Assembly: GCA_037176725.1 (NCBI GenBank)
Contig: JAZBRS010000039.1
Coordinates: forward strand, 22,356,001-22,420,000
Source: Posidonia oceanica
Taxonomy: Eukaryota > Streptophyta > Magnoliopsida > Alismatales > Posidoniaceae
DNA length: 64,000 nt
Direction of reading: 5' to 3'
Below, in pieces: positions 1 through 11,736 of this stretch. A program made the translations under genes and the position numbers. A model generated the notes under the pieces. It did not search any database and was not told the origin of the DNA. It worked only from the letters and a program-made list of their open reading frames with translations. Numbering within the stretch: the stretch's first letter is position 1; each line of letters opens with the position of its first letter.

Positions 1-2850
1 TTGCAGAGCGGAATGATAAAAGAAGAGGAATGATTGGTGATGTGGATGTATGCATGATTCATGATTGATAAGCATAGCCCTCAGCATATGGAGTGCTTAG
101 CACTTGTTGCAGAGGAAGAGAGTGGTCCCTTACTCACTGGACTCTACTCAAACTCCTAACTTGTTGGTGGCACTCCAGAAAGGGTGATGGCGGTGCTTGG
201 GTGGTGGTGTAGTGAGGACAGGCTCCATGCCAAACTCTCAAGGACCTACATCTACTCATTTCATTTTCTTGTTTCTTTTGCTCCCTCTTAGGCATGCAGG
301 TTTCCCCTATCCTTCACTTGGAGGTAATGGGCACCTGGTTTGAAGCTGGGGGAGCTGCTTGCTAGACAGGGGTGGCTAGACCCTGTGGGATTTGTAGATT
401 TCCCAAGCGCGAACTTCGACTCCTCTCCAAGGTAAGCAGGAGGGAGGGAGGGATGCTGCACACCTCTATCTCAAGGGCCAACTTCTGTCATCGCTGTCTA
501 TTTGCTTTCTTTTCTTTTATGCCCATGCTTAGACATATATTCTTTTATAGCTCATGCTCTCGCTCGCACCCTAGCATTTTATCTCCCTCGGGAGGTGTAA
601 GTCCTAGGGGGTTTAGGTATTTCGCCTGTTCTCACTGAGTGGTGGCTCTCTCACTAGCTAGGACATCTAAGTAGTGTCAGGTGAGGTAGGGTAGACTCCT
701 TCCAGAGCAAGCAAGCACTTCTGATTTCCTCATCGGGCCTATTGCAATGCATGTTTTTTTTGATTAATTTTTTTCTTTGAATGAGGTATGCTTGAAAAGG
801 GAGAAATGCATGGAGATGTACAAAGGTGAGAATGCAAGGGGCAGGACAGGGGAAAGATGCATGAAGATGTACAAAGGGGACAAAAATGCAAAGGGGCAGG
901 ATAGGGGCGAAAGGATCTACAAAGCGAGAGTTGAACTACTGATAGTACTTCTTGAGGTAACACGAGTTGACCTACTCCGACTGCCCTACCTGGTCCATGC
1001 CCTCAAGAACTACTGCACCACCAGAGAATGTCTACTTGAGCACAAAAGGGCCACACCAGTTGGGTCGGAATTTGCCTCGACCGTTTGGTAGGTGAATGGC
1101 TCGCAGGACGAGATCCCCTGGCTAGAAGCTTCTGGGCTGAACTTTCTTCAGATATGCTCGGGCCATCTGCTTCTGGTAACAACGAGCAATGTGCATAGCT
1201 TGTAGTCTACGCTCGTCAATTAGGTTTAGCTGGACGCAGCAGTCCTCGACCCATTCTGCCTCTTCCAGCTTAGCCTCTCGTAGGATCCATAGAGAGGGGA
1301 TCTCTACTTCGACGGGCAACAATGCCTCCATGTTGTACGTCAGTGAGTATGGGGTGGCTCCTGTCAAGGTTCGGACTGATGTCCTGTACGCCCAGAGTGC
1401 ATACGGAAGCTTGTCATGCCAGTCCTTGTGGGTTTCTACCATCTTCTTCATGATTTTCATAATGTTTTTGTTGGCAGACTCCACTGCTCCATTCATCTGT
1501 GGTCGAAAGGGCAAGGACCTGTGATGCTTGATCTGGAGGTTCTACAGGTACTCCGCGATCCACTTGGCAATGAAGTTCGAGCCGTTATCAGAGATGATGG
1601 TATGTGGGACCTCGTACCCGGTGACAATGTTGTTTCTAATAAATTTCTCTGTCGTCATGGCTGTGACAGCCTTGTAGGAGGTAGCTTCCACCCACTTAGT
1701 GAAGTAGTCAATCGCCACTAGAATGAAGCGATGACCATTTGAAACAGCATGGCGTATATCGCCGATGACATCAATCCCCAAGGTGGAGAAGGGCCATGGC
1801 GATGACATGTTATGCAGCTGTTATGGGGGAGCACGAATAAAGTTACCATGGACCTGGTAGTTATGGAGCTTACGCACAAACTGGCAGCAGTCTGCCTCCA
1901 TGGTTTACCAGAAGTAGCCTTGAAGCATGATCTTCTTGGCCAGCAACACGCCGTTCATAAGAGGGCCGCAAGTCCCTGCATGTACTTGAAGCATCAGCGT
2001 GTCAGCCTCTGTCTTGCTCAGGCAGCGCAGGAGTATCTGATTGTATGATCTTCTATATAACTACCCTGCTCCAAACACATAATTTGATGCCAGACGTGCC
2101 AAGCAGGATGCTGCCAGACTCTAGGAAGACCTTAATGTCATGGTACCATGGCTGCTCTTCTATTGGATCTGCCTCCTCTATGCTCATGCAATGCACAAGC
2201 TACTCCATGCAAGTAATTGATACATCCACTGCATAGTCTTTAGGTATGCTGAGCCAGGACGCCAACGATGCCAATACATCTGTATATGCGTTCCTTGCCC
2301 TATTCATGTACGAGAAGTGGATGCTTGCAAATTCTTCTATCAGCTTCAGCAGATGTTCGTGATATGGTACAAGCTTTGGATCCTTTGTTTTCCAATCGCC
2401 ATACACTTGGGAGATCACTAGCATGGCATCGCTGTGCACATGCAGCTTTTGCGCCTCGTGCTCGAGCGCGACCTTCAATCCCAAGATGCACGCCTCATAT
2501 TCTGCTTCATTGTTGGTGCATTTGAAGGTCAACTTCCTCGCAAAAGGAATCATCTGTCCCTACGGCGTTGTCAGCACTTCGCTTATGCCTCGACCTTTTT
2601 TGTTGACAGTGCCATTAAAGTACAGCTGCCACTGCTCATGGTCTTCAGGGTCCTTCTCACCAGAGTCCTCCATTGCAAAAAGGATGTCCTCATCAGGGAA
2701 CTGCGTCTGGAGAGGTTGATACTCAGGCAAGGGAAAGTCAGCAAGATGATCTACCATGGCTTGACCCTTCATGGATCTTTGCATGACAAAGGTGATGTCG
2801 TACTGAGACAATAGTACCTGCCACTTAACACATCTGCCCACCATGGCTGG
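1..2850 (-). mobile_element. Truncated Tat/Ogre-like Ty3/gypsy element, pol fragment
   Basis: This minus-strand fragment aligns by eye along its length with 34178-37320 of the large Ogre-like element, starting at the shared TTGCAGAGCGGAATGAT. It holds the non-coding tail downstream of integrase (1-1120), integrase (1122-2047) and RNase H (2200-2859). It continues beyond the left edge. At about 2850 similarity to the sister copy stops within the first RNase H region, and the sequence changes to the 3' part of a plus-strand element. Either the plus-strand element inserted here or a deletion joined the two. The non-coding tail has pyrimidine-rich stretches and no credible gene. Confidence 0.85.
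1122..2047 (-). pseudogene. Ty3/gypsy integrase (broken)
   Basis: Integrase would insert the retrotransposon cDNA into the host chromosome. The core keeps the DDE triad: Asp in GIDVIGDI, Asp in ISDNGSNF and Glu in NGAVESANK. The C-terminal part (LPYALWAYRTSVRT... to VQPRSF) is typical of Tat integrases. The N-terminal zinc-binding region (about 1810-2047) is degraded: the second His of the HHCC set is Leu and one Cys is Tyr compared with the sister copy at 36204-36467. A TAG stop at 1542-1544 replaces a Gln codon (CAG) of the sister copy. It is certainly an integrase remnant and not functional. Confidence 0.9.
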
Positions 2851-2859
2851 CATGATCAC
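2200..2859 (-). pseudogene. Tat-type RNase H (broken)
   Basis: RNase H degrades the RNA strand of the RNA:DNA hybrid during reverse transcription. The end of the first RNase H (CVKWQVLLSQYDITFV, KGQAM) is followed by the second RNase H typical of the Tat lineage. Of its four acidic residues, the first Asp is now Asn (WQLYFNGTVN, against FDGAVN in the sister copy). The others remain in NNEAEYEA, VHSDAML and NAYTDVLA. A TAG stop at 2560-2562 stands where the sister has CAG. This copy is therefore dead both by the stop and by loss of a catalytic residue. Confidence 0.88.
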
Positions 2860-2930
2860 TTGTAGCTACATGGCTCTGATTGCTTAGAGTAACATGGCTC
2901 AGCGATCCACAGCATTTGCATACGGTTGAT

Positions 2931-3003
2931 ACCCCTAATTATCCGGTGATGAGTCCATTAACTCCTCGGGCTGATACCCCTAACTATTCGGTGATGAGTC
3001 CAT
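2931..3003 (+). repeat. Two-unit hairpin repeat (GATA...TATC / GATG...CATC)
   Basis: Two adjacent copies of about 40 bp read CGGTTGATACCCCTAATTAT / GGCTGATACCCCTAACTATT, each followed by CGGTGATGAGTCCAT. Each copy contains short inverted repeats (GATA-N8-TATC and GATG-AGTC-CATC). The layout matches the longer hairpin arrays at 31165-32190 when both are read on the sense strand of their element. Confidence 0.6.
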
Positions 3004-3358
3004 CAATTTATCACGCCCCTCATTATTTGCATCATCATTAGCATCTCATTTGCATCTCACTGCATCACCTTGCATGTTACTACATCATTTGCATCTCATT
3101 GTATGTCTTAACATCTCATTGCACATCATGCCATCGCATCACGCCACATTGCATTGCTTTGCATCAACACTCGCATCACAGCATTTGCATCCGGTTGATG
3201 TCCATCTATTTGGCTGGCTGACAATACATCGCATTACACCGCATGACATACCATTGCATCTCATCACAAGCCAACAGTAACACTGCTTTCCCATCGATTT
3301 CAATTGGGGTGTCTAGTCTACCCTAAGCAGCGGCCTTGGTTGCCTCGACCTTGCTCAT

Positions 3359-3369
3359 GGAGGGGCATC
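3359..3369 (+). other. Polypurine tract before LTR0
   Basis: GGAGGGGCATC lies directly before TATAGACACCCC, a one-base variant of the TGTAGACACCCC that opens the other LTRs. The same GGAGGGGCATC precedes the 3' LTRs of the gag-only element and of the Ogre-like element (both on the minus strand), which supports its role as the plus-strand DNA primer. Confidence 0.75.
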
Positions 3370-3616
3370 TATAGACACCCCGATTTTGTAGTCCTTCGTT
3401 GGCGGTTTTTCTCCCAAGAATGTGCTCGATCGTGGTGGCCCCTACCTATTCACTCAACCCAAACCTAAGCCTTGTCCAAAACGAAGCCCAAGCCCAAGTC
3501 TTGTCCAAACCCAAACCCAAGCCCAACCAAAAAAACCCAAAAATACCCAAAATCCATTCTTGATCGTTGGACAGTGTCTCAGGCAACGTCTTACGTAAGA
3601 CATTGGAGTTGGCAGC
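3370..3616 (+). mobile_element. LTR0, segment 1 of 3 (3' LTR of a Tat-like element)
   Basis: The LTR starts TATAGACACCCCG after a polypurine tract. It continues after two insertions at 12644-12870 and 20483-22537 and is cut again at 22538. The three pieces together give about 2.5 kb of LTR, so the full LTR resembles the 3.4-kb LTR at 57043-60449. The first double-hairpin motif begins near 3570 (TTGGACAG, then CGTCTTACGTAAGAC) and is interrupted by the gag-only element. Confidence 0.75.
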
Positions 3617-4582
3617 TGTGGATGTGGATTTGGGGGTGTTTAAGAAGATGACTGCGCTTCCACATACGTCGTCAACTTTCGTTGTGATCGCCACTCGCCT
3701 TTGGGTAGACAAGACACCTTGGGGGGAGATGATGAAGCTGTGAGTACTCGAATCACTAGATCGACGGCAGGATGTCGTCCAGCGGCTCCTTCATGTTATA
3801 TAAGCAATTTCCTTTCCTTCAAAACAAATGAAAATAAAAGATGTAGATTAGTTCAAGTGTAGTAAATGTTAATAAAAGTAGATAGAAAATAACATAAGCA
3901 ATTAAACCTAATACTAACCGGGGGTTGTTCTCCGCATGCATATGCTATGGGTCCTATTTTAAGGAATGCAATATGAAATGGGAAATTAGATTGGAAGAAT
4001 ACTCCATTCACCCTCGTGCTATTTGCAGTGGAGTAGAAGTGGAGGCACCGTCAGAGCTCTGGCTTGGCTCAAGATCTCTGGGATCGAAGACAGAAGCTTA
4101 GGTTGGTGACCTCTTGAGGATCGGAGATAGAGTTTCTGGATTGGAAATCTAGCTCTTTGAAGGTGGCTCACAAAACTGGCAGGGCTCTGCCTCTCTCTAA
4201 AATTTCAATCGGGGGTTCAAACACTGACCCACGGGGTCTATTTATAGACTCCAAGGGGTGTAGGTGGTTAACACATAGAAATTTCTAGAAAAAGTGGCAG
4301 TTATGGCCAGTCGCCGCATGGGTAGGCGACTAAGGCTAGCAACCGCCCAGTCAAACGTGTGGAAAACCGTAGAAATTCAGTTGATAGAGGCCACGATCGT
4401 TAGTCGTCGGTTAGGTTGGCATCTAGAGGTTAGTCACCCTCTTTGTTCGTGTCTAGCAGTTGAGGGGATCGTGGGAAATAATCGTAGCAGATGTGTTATT
4501 AAGCCTTAGTTGTGTGATCTGAGTGCCTCAGAAGTTCCTATCCTCTATGAACTCTGCAAAATGCGAAAATGGGATATCTACA
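3617..4582 (-). repeat. 3' LTR of the gag-only element
   Basis: 966 bp, TG...CA on both strands, closely similar to 11105-12638. On the minus strand it begins TGTAGATATCCC. It lacks about 570 bp present in the 5' LTR, between GTAGCAG (near 4487) and TGTTATTAAGCC, which includes the 29-bp hairpin repeats. The deletion joint lies at a short GCAG/GAAG similarity. It contains an inverted repeat AGTCGCC (4309-4315) / GGCGACT (4325-4331). Confidence 0.88.
4238..4247 (-). promoter_or_regulatory. TATA box in the 3' LTR
   Basis: CTATAAATAG on the minus strand, within a short palindrome GTCTA-TTTA-TAGAC. An identical box lies at the matching place in the 5' LTR (11727-11736). It marks the likely U3/R promoter. 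Confidence 0.65.
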
Positions 4583-4597
4583 GATGCCCCTCCTTGG
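4583..4597 (-). other. Polypurine tract of the gag-only element
   Basis: The minus strand reads CCAAGGAGGGGCATC directly before the 3' LTR start TGTAGATATC. This is the expected plus-strand primer and shares GGAGGGGCATC with the other two elements. Confidence 0.75.
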
Positions 4598-7217
4598 AGT
4601 TGATCTTGGAACAAGATTGAGTCCAAGGTAAGAACAAATGTTCCATTGAGCATTTCCCGAAAAGGGGAGCTCCATCTCATACAATCCGCCACAAGGGATG
4701 AAGGAAGATGATAAAAAAGGAAGAAGGTGTGAACTGACTCGGTGTCGGGAGATTGCCGAACGGCCGGGTGGTTCGATTAATTGCCGTCATATTGAAGACT
4801 CAGGCATGGAGGGGTCAAGTCGAGGCTATTTGTCGCAACCGATGTCAAGATTAGGTCAACCATGTAGAGATGTACTTCAACGGGGCAGAAGCTAGGGAGG
4901 AAATCGTAGGGCAGGACCCTTACACGATCGAAAAGGAGTGCTCTTGTGGCATCATGTTTGAGAATTTACTTGGATAGGAATTGATAGAAGGATTGGTAGG
5001 AATTGGGTTGGCTCTAGGAGAATCACATGTCCTAAGGATTTCTAACACTCTTGAAGATCATTTGGCTCCGTTCGTGCTCCACTTCCAATGATATGAGAAA
5101 ATGCATGGATGCATGATTCAAGCAAACAAATGCAAATGCAAGGTCAACATACGATGCAATTAATGGTTCATATGCTAGGTTAGGCTGGCGGGGTACGGTT
5201 GGTCCCAAACCATATGAACATATGCAAGATGAATCAATGCAATTTGTTGTGGTCAAGTGTTTTCTGTCCTCAAGTGTGACTGGTACTTTCGGGAAAGGAC
5301 TGTTGTCCCACAGCTTGATTTGGCAAATAACGGAGTTTTATGATTAAAGAACCGGGTGAGGGAGTGAACCCTTCCTTTGCCAAACCGTGGTTTGCCTTTT
5401 AGTCAAAGTGGGTGTGCCTTTGCACACTATATGAGCCCCTTAGGCGTGAGCTCATTCTTTATGTTGTAAGCCTTATACCTGCACACTTAACAAAAGATGT
5501 TAGTAATCACAGGTGAACCTTTCCCAGTTCCTAGGGCGATTTGACTAAGTTATACTTGTATAGGAGATAAAGCGATCCCTTAATCAATACTACTTGAGAA
5601 CTAGGTGGAGGGAATTAGTCTTGGCCTCAGTAGAAGATGGAAAATCAGAGCCTAGTAGACGCCGATTGTGAGTCATCTATAGATGCTCTAAAGATTATTG
5701 CAGAAGCAATGTCTTTGTTGAGAAAACGCACCCAAGCCGTGAGGTACGCTTGAGTAGGACGCTATCTCCAAATCCGAGGTGAATCGATTATTGCATCACC
5801 GGCCAGACTAACTCCAGTTTTCCTACTTACTAAGTTTTCACTTGTATGTAGGGTGGATGGTACTTCTTTTTGGTTGGTTTTCTTGGATTTTCTAATTTTT
5901 TGATTCTTTGGTGTTTTTTATTTTTTTTGGTATTTTCGGATTTTTGATTTTTGGATTTTGGGTTTGTTGATTTTTTGGTAGTTTTGGATTTTCTGATTTT
6001 TTGGTAGTTTTTGGATTTTTTGATTTTTTTGGTAGTTTTTGGATTGATGATTTTTTGGTAGTTTTTGGATTTTCTGATTATTTTGGTAGTTTTTGGATTG
6101 ATGAGTGCAGTCACAACTGTCTACTCACAGCTTTTGCAGCATTGCCTGGTATTATCTAGGGTGAGAGAGCTTTCCCTTCTAACATGCCTAGTCTATTGAG
6201 AACTCAGAACCTCATACTAGCCTTGGTTTGATTGTTGTTTCCTTCGTTTAATCAGTCCCTGAACTTCTAGGATTCCTTGCCCCTTGTCTGTGAGTGAGAT
6301 AGGTGGAGGAGGTTTGAAGTACAGTAAGCTCTCAACTTTGGCTTAGGTCTTGAATTCCACTTGCCTTTCCTTGGCCCTTAATGCGTCTTTCTAGGATTTA
6401 GGCTTTAGATACATAGACAGCTTTTGCCATGTTCCTTTTCCGCTCTTTGGACAGTTCTTTGCTAACCTCTTTTAGTTGGACAGTTTCTTTTACTGTCTCT
6501 TTTCATTTGTTCCTCACTTGGACAGCTTCTTTGCTGCCTTCTTTCCTCTCTGTTTGGGCAGTTTTTGCTACCATCTCTTCTGGACGCTTTCTAAGTTATT
6601 TGGCAAGCAGTTCGTACCATAAGCCTTTGCTCCGAGCTTACCTTTCTCTTACCTCCCCGTGCAAGTGTATGTGCAGACAAGACAAGGTTGAGGTTACCCT
6701 ATTTATTCAGTTCCTTTTCTATTTAGGACACAACTTTCTTCCTTTGGCTAGGACATGGTCTTCGGCTCCTTTCTTGACTTTGGCATGCTAATTAAGGGTG
6801 TATTGTATGTAACTCCCATGGATCTAAAGATGCCTTTAGGGTGTTACAACCAGTGGTTGGACCTTCCTTGGGTGTCACGATCTCTGCTTGGGAAACCTTA
6901 GATGATATTTTGGCAACTCTGCTTAATGCTTTAAGTTGTCGGGTATAGTCCACACTCATCTGTCATTTTTATCGTTTATTTTATTACTTATAGTCTAACT
7001 TAACATTAGATAAAAATAAAGAAAAATAAAGGAAAATAGAGTACGGAAAGGAAAAAAGAGTCTTATTTACAAGTTTTAATCGACTTAACCACTGCCCTTA
7101 GTCGGGTTCAGTGGAACTTCGCACCTACTTTCCTAGATAAGGGGGCTTACCTGAGGGGTGACTGCAGAAGTCTGCCCCTGGTGTTAAGTAGTCAGGTGCA
7201 TGTGGTGCATGTTCTTG
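4598..7217 (-). other. Non-coding 3' region of the gag-only element
   Basis: No credible ORF is seen on either strand. The stretch holds a T-rich tandem repeat (5860-6105) and a degenerate run of TTGGACAGTTTCTTT-like units around 6440-6600. Whether pol was deleted from here or was never present cannot be seen from this copy alone. Confidence 0.6.
5860..6105. repeat. T-rich tandem repeat, about 28-30 bp unit
   Basis: Units resemble GATTTTTTGGTAGTTTTTGG with variable spacers. The Lys/Asn-rich minus-strand reading frame through it is a by-product of the repeat. Confidence 0.75.
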
Positions 7218-9685
7218 TCATTCTTTTGGTTTGCACCCGGTCCTTGCTTTCAGAGGGTCAGAGTCGGACTCATTCTGACCCGTTCCTTGTACAGTGCCCC
7301 TGGTGGCTTTGTTTTGGAGTGAGGCTATCAGATTTCCTCCTCCTTTTGAAGTACGACCACTGATGTGCTCTGTATTAATCTCTCCTTCGTGAACATAGTG
7401 TTCATGACTGCCCCTAGTGTGTCCTCTTGTAGGATCGGGCAGCTTAGGAGGAGGTTCAATTCTTACTTGTGCTACTTGGAGAGCTTGGCAGAGTGAACTT
7501 AGTGTAGCTTTTGCTTTATATCTGTCTGAATCTGCATACTCATCATACACAGGTGACAGGTCTTCTTCTATTAAGTCCTAGATCATCTGAGAGTCCACTG
7601 CCTTTTCATTGCACCAGTCTGGGTTAGTGTACTCATCATAGATGGGTGAGCAGCCTTCCTTTGTTAAGTCCTGGAGTACATGGGAATCAAGGTCCCCTTT
7701 GCTCGATGGGCTCTACTCTGGATCTACTGGTATGCACTGGATGGATGCGAACTCAGCCCGAGCAGCTGATAAGATGATCTCTGCATCTGCATGATCTACT
7801 CGTTAGTTGAACAAGAGCTCTTCATGTATCTGCATCACTTGTTGGTCCCCTTGTTGAGCGGCCTTTAGTCTGGCTTTGAGCTCAGACCACATGATCTCAC
7901 CTTTGTCGTTAAGATTGTGTATCTTGTCTTTGACAATGAAGCATTCTTCAAGGGTGTGCCCATTGTTCTGATGATAAGGGCAGCGCTTGGCCATATTAGT
8001 GTTTGGATAGCTTGGACTGGGCTCTGGGAGCTATAGATCTCCACTCTCAACCTGAATATATCGGGGATTGATTCAGGAAGCGGAGGATAGTTTTGCCTCT
8101 AAGGGCCTTTGTAGTTTCGTGGAGGAGGGACACTGTGATAGTTCCTCTGCCCCTATTGCTGCCCTTGGTATCTTTGCTGGGCATGTACTGGATAATCAGG
8201 TGGCTGTTGTTGTTGGTACTGTATTGGCTGCATTAACTGCCCCTGGTACTGTGCTGGTTGGCTTAGGTACGGCTCCGGCTGATACTAGGTCAGTTGCCCT
8301 TTGGCCAGGAGTGATTGCTCAGACTGGTATTGGCCCTTCTACCTGGGCTATGTCACCAGTGATCCCTTCAAGTGTATAGCCAGTGTCCTTCTTTTTGCCT
8401 CTTCCCTTGAGCTCTAAGAATGGTAGATCCTCTTTGTGACAGAGGATCCTTGCAGCGCGTTCGTGTAGTTGAGGGTATGTTTGGAGGTCACTCATCAGTA
8501 GCCCTATTCTGAGTGCTCCTGTAGTGTTGTAGGTGATGATCTCAACTGCTTGGCTTTTAGGAATATAGCATTTAGATCTTGCAGCTATGTCTCTCCATCT
8601 ACTTGCAAAAGTGGCGAACTCCTCATTAGGTTTCATCTTTTTAGCAAGGAGGTCGCTCATTGTAGGCTCGCGATGGACATATTGGCGTAGAAATTTCTCC
8701 TGGACCATCTTGAAGTCACTGAGATCATATGCTGTGAGCATGTTGAACCATCCTAGTGCTTCTCCTTCCAAGCTCTTGAAGAAGAGGTAGATAATAAGCC
8801 CGTTATCATGTTGATAAGGTAGAGCATCCATGGCAAATGTGGCTAGATGGCCCCTTGGATCCTCTATTCCACTGTATTTCCTCATCTTTGGCATTTTGAA
8901 TCCAGGTGGAAGAATAAAATGAGGAAATTTCGACGTGTCAAACCCTATTAGTGCTCTAGATGTAACTCCCGCATCAGTGAGCGCTTCAGAGATCATCCTT
9001 TCGAGATCTGTCCTTGGTGTGGCATATTGCCCCTAGTTCAGGTGCCCATGGTTTTGGTGGAACGGTGGTGATAGAGGGTTGTATGGTGGAGAGAAGGGTT
9101 GGGTTTGATGTGGAGTGTAGTATGGTTGTGCGTTAGCGGGAGGCTGTGGTGAGTGTGTTATTCTAGGATATTGTGGTTGGTATGATGTCCCGGGATATTG
9201 TGGTTGTTGGTAGGTTGTGTATGATGGCCTGGTTTGCTGCATGGAAAGATAGGTTGGTGTTGTGTGGTATGGTGTGAATGAACTTTGGTTAGGGAAGTTT
9301 ATAGTGGGGCTTGGTGGAATGTTGTATGCGTGAGTGGGCGTTGTTAATGGGTTTTGGTGAGGGTTTAGGAAAGAAGATTGGTGGGCGAATGGAATTTGCG
9401 GGCTCCTAAATGAGGGGTGGTGGTGCCGTGCTAGAGGTTGGTAGATCTCATTAGTCACTTCCTCAGACAGATAGGAAGTAGTCGATGTAGGTGGCACTAC
9501 ATGGGAGGTTACCCGGGAATTGTACGCTCAAACGGGGCACTCTATAGTCAGGAGTGGCTTACTTCTCTTTCTTCCTCAAATGATCGGCCCATCACTTGAG
9601 AGAAATTAGGGGCTTCTGGCTCCTCTATTCGTGAAGTTGAAGCTGTGAATAAGAACCCATGTGGGCCTTGACTTTGTTGCGCCAT
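7218..9685 (-). pseudogene. Tat-type gag (broken), gag-only element
   Basis: Gag forms the virus-like particle and binds the element RNA. The likely start is the ATG at 9683-9685 (MAQQSQGPHGF). A Pro/Gln/His/Tyr-rich N-terminal part follows (9033-9530). The Retrotrans_gag domain is at 8319-8996 (GFKMPKMRKYSG, ALGWFNML, FATFASRWRDIAARS). Then come a Gln/Pro/Tyr-rich linker in another frame (8050-8320) and a CX2HX4HX4C knuckle at about 7940-7985 (CPYHQNNGHTLEEC). An acidic tail ends near 7218. Stops (e.g. TAG between LN and GQYAT near 9030) and two frameshifts around the linker break it. The domain assignment is firm; present function is unlikely. Confidence 0.88.
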
Positions 9686-11077
9686 GGAGGTAGAGGTAGA
9701 CGATGTGCCACCGAATTCCATTACAAGATTTGCTTTTATTGTTTTCTTTTTCTTTTTCTCTTTTTTCTTCTTTTTCTTTTCTCTTTGTTCTTTTCTTTTT
9801 TCTCAGACTATTACAAACTATTACAAGAGATTGAAGAAGAAGAAATTATAAACTCGATACACTAGTTAATACAGACTTGATTAAATAAAGGGAAAATAAA
9901 CAAGAAAAGAAACAGTCTGTGCCTGCAACCTTGTTAACAGTAATATGTATAATCCCTACAATCAAGGTACTGAAACGAAGCATTTTTTTTCTACAGTCGC
10001 CTCTAATACAAGCGGCCAAACAAGTCGCCGATTTCACCGATGGTTGAGCGAGGCGCCTTCTGAACAAGCCGCTATGCCTCTGTTCAGTCAGCAAACCAGG
10101 TCTGTCTTAGACAGACCATGCAACAGTCAGGAAAATTAAAAGAAACAGGTTTCAAACAGTGTGTTGTTTTTACTTGTTTAAGTGTTTAATTAATGAATTG
10201 ATTAATTAAACCTGCGTGGGTCACAAGTAACTGGGATTTTTTTTGCTTTCAGGTACTCCTCCTTGACCTTCTTTAGGGTCCACCAAGAGGGCCTAGATGG
10301 GGGGCTTGTCTCTCTAAAGTGGGACCCTCCACCTAGGATTCTGTCCTTAGGTTCGGCACTTAATCAAACCACAAAACAGTAAATAAACATAAAATATTAA
10401 AGTGCAAGTATCTACTAAGGGCTATTTTTGACTCAGGGAGAAGGAGGAGTCAAAAATTACTTAGGACACCTCAAGATCTTGATCTAGCTATCACAATTAA
10501 CACTGAGTATGGAAGAGCGACTTGCACTGGCCCGAGTTCGCTCAGGTTAATTGTTCTAACTAGAGGAAGATTTCCTCAAGGAACTTTTACTTTAATATAT
10601 AAACGAATTAGTTTCCACCTTAAGGGTGGACACAAGCAAACCTAGAAATCGTTAAAAAAAACTAAAACACAGTAGACAGGAAGAGTTGTTTTTAAATTTT
10701 TTTTTTATGCTATTGCAGATCTAAAAATACAGCACAAATTACGAAAAACCAGTAATAATCTGCAGTATAAACAGACTCAGGATGTGTCGCTTGTTACAGT
10801 GGTGCTCCTATCAGTTGCCTCCTGGAGGTGCGACTTGGACAGGCGCTCCTTAGACGGGCAGCTCAGTCCCAAAGTCTCCCGACCATAGTAAAATAGTCCC
10901 AGCTATCGAAGCCAGGGGTTTTACTAACGTCAGAAACAGTAAAAAAAAAACAAAAAGTTTCGGGTATCGTGAAAAACCTACTCGCACAATTTCCAAACTG
11001 AAAACAACACTTAGATATACAAAATAAAAGGGAAGAAGGAACGGGATTTGCTTACATTACACGGAGGTTGGCTGAAA
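9686..11077 (-). other. Leader of the gag-only element
   Basis: 1.4 kb between PBS and gag with no credible ORF. It contains a long pyrimidine run on the plus strand (about 9735-9810), that is, a purine run in the sense RNA. Packaging signals would be expected here, but none can be named. Confidence 0.55.
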
Positions 11078-11099
11078 TCGAGTCCCACCGTGATCGCCA
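11078..11099 (-). other. Primer binding site, tRNA-Arg-like
   Basis: On the minus strand TGGCGATCACGGTGGGAC and the next four bases start five bases after the 5' LTR end. The complement looks like the T-arm, acceptor stem and CCA of a plant tRNA; the nearest match I know is a tRNA-Arg ending ...CACTGTGGTCG-CCA. This is from memory and needs a tRNA database comparison. Confidence 0.6.
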
Positions 11100-11726
11100 C
11101 TTTCTGTGGATGTGTATTTGGGGGGTGTTTAAGAAGATGACTGCGCCTCCACGTATGTCGTCAACTTTCGTTGTGATCGCCACTCGCCTTTGGGTAGACA
11201 AGACACCTTAGGGGGAGATGATGAAGCTGTGAGTACTCGAATCACTGGATCGACGGCAGGATGTCGTCCAGTGGCTCCTTCATGTTACATAAGCAATTTC
11301 CTTTCCTTCAAAACAAATGAAAATAAAAGATGTAGATTAGTTCAAGTGTAGTAAATGTTAATAAAAGTAGATAGAAAATAACATAAGCTATTAAACCTAT
11401 TACTAACCGGGGGTTGTTCCCCACATGCATATGCTGTGGGTCCTATTTTAAGGAATGCAATATGAAATGGGAAATTAGATTGGAAGAATACTCCCTCCAC
11501 CCTCGTGCTATTTGCAGTGGAGTAGAAGTGGAGGCACAGTAAGAGCTCTGGCTTGGCTTAGGATATCTGGGATCGAAGACAGAAGCTTAGGTTGGTGACC
11601 TCTTGAGGATAGGAGATAGAGTTTCTGGATTGGAAATCTAGTTCTCTGAAGGTGGCTCACAAAACTGATAGGGCTCTGCCTCTCTCTAAACTTTCAACCG
11701 GGGGTTCAAATACTGACCCACGGGGT

Positions 11727-11736
11727 CTATTTATAG
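11727..11736 (-). promoter_or_regulatory. TATA box in the 5' LTR
   Basis: CTATAAATAG on the minus strand, identical to the box at 4238-4247. Being in the 5' LTR and facing gag, it is the expected promoter of the element. Confidence 0.68.

Larger units (their letters stand above)
2851..3369 (+). mobile_element. 3' untranslated end of a plus-strand Tat-like element
   Basis: No coding potential is seen here. The stretch ends in a polypurine tract followed by an LTR start, so it is the internal 3' end of a plus-strand element. It is rich in GCATCTCATTTGCAT-like words and ends with a block (3290-3369) that matches the minus-strand block just before the Ogre polypurine tract at 30658-30740 (GGGGTGTCT, AAGCAGC, GACCTTGCTCA). 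Its coding part is absent. The LTR that follows is LTR0. Confidence 0.7.

Noticed and set aside
1542..1544. TAG recoding as Gln/Trp (suppressed stop) in the pol frames
   Set aside because: Stops occur at different places in different copies and together with frameshifts, so decay by C-to-T change is the simpler view.
4698..4895. Plus-strand Arg-rich frame near the 3' LTR of the gag-only element
   Set aside because: Short, antisense, no similarity or conservation visible.
5830..6114. Minus-strand 94-codon frame rich in Lys, Asn and Thr
   Set aside because: It is produced by the T-rich tandem repeat at 5860-6105; no domain and no conservation.
8068..8379. Plus-strand frame over the gag linker
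   Set aside because: Shadow of the Gln/Pro/Tyr-rich gag linker on the other strand.
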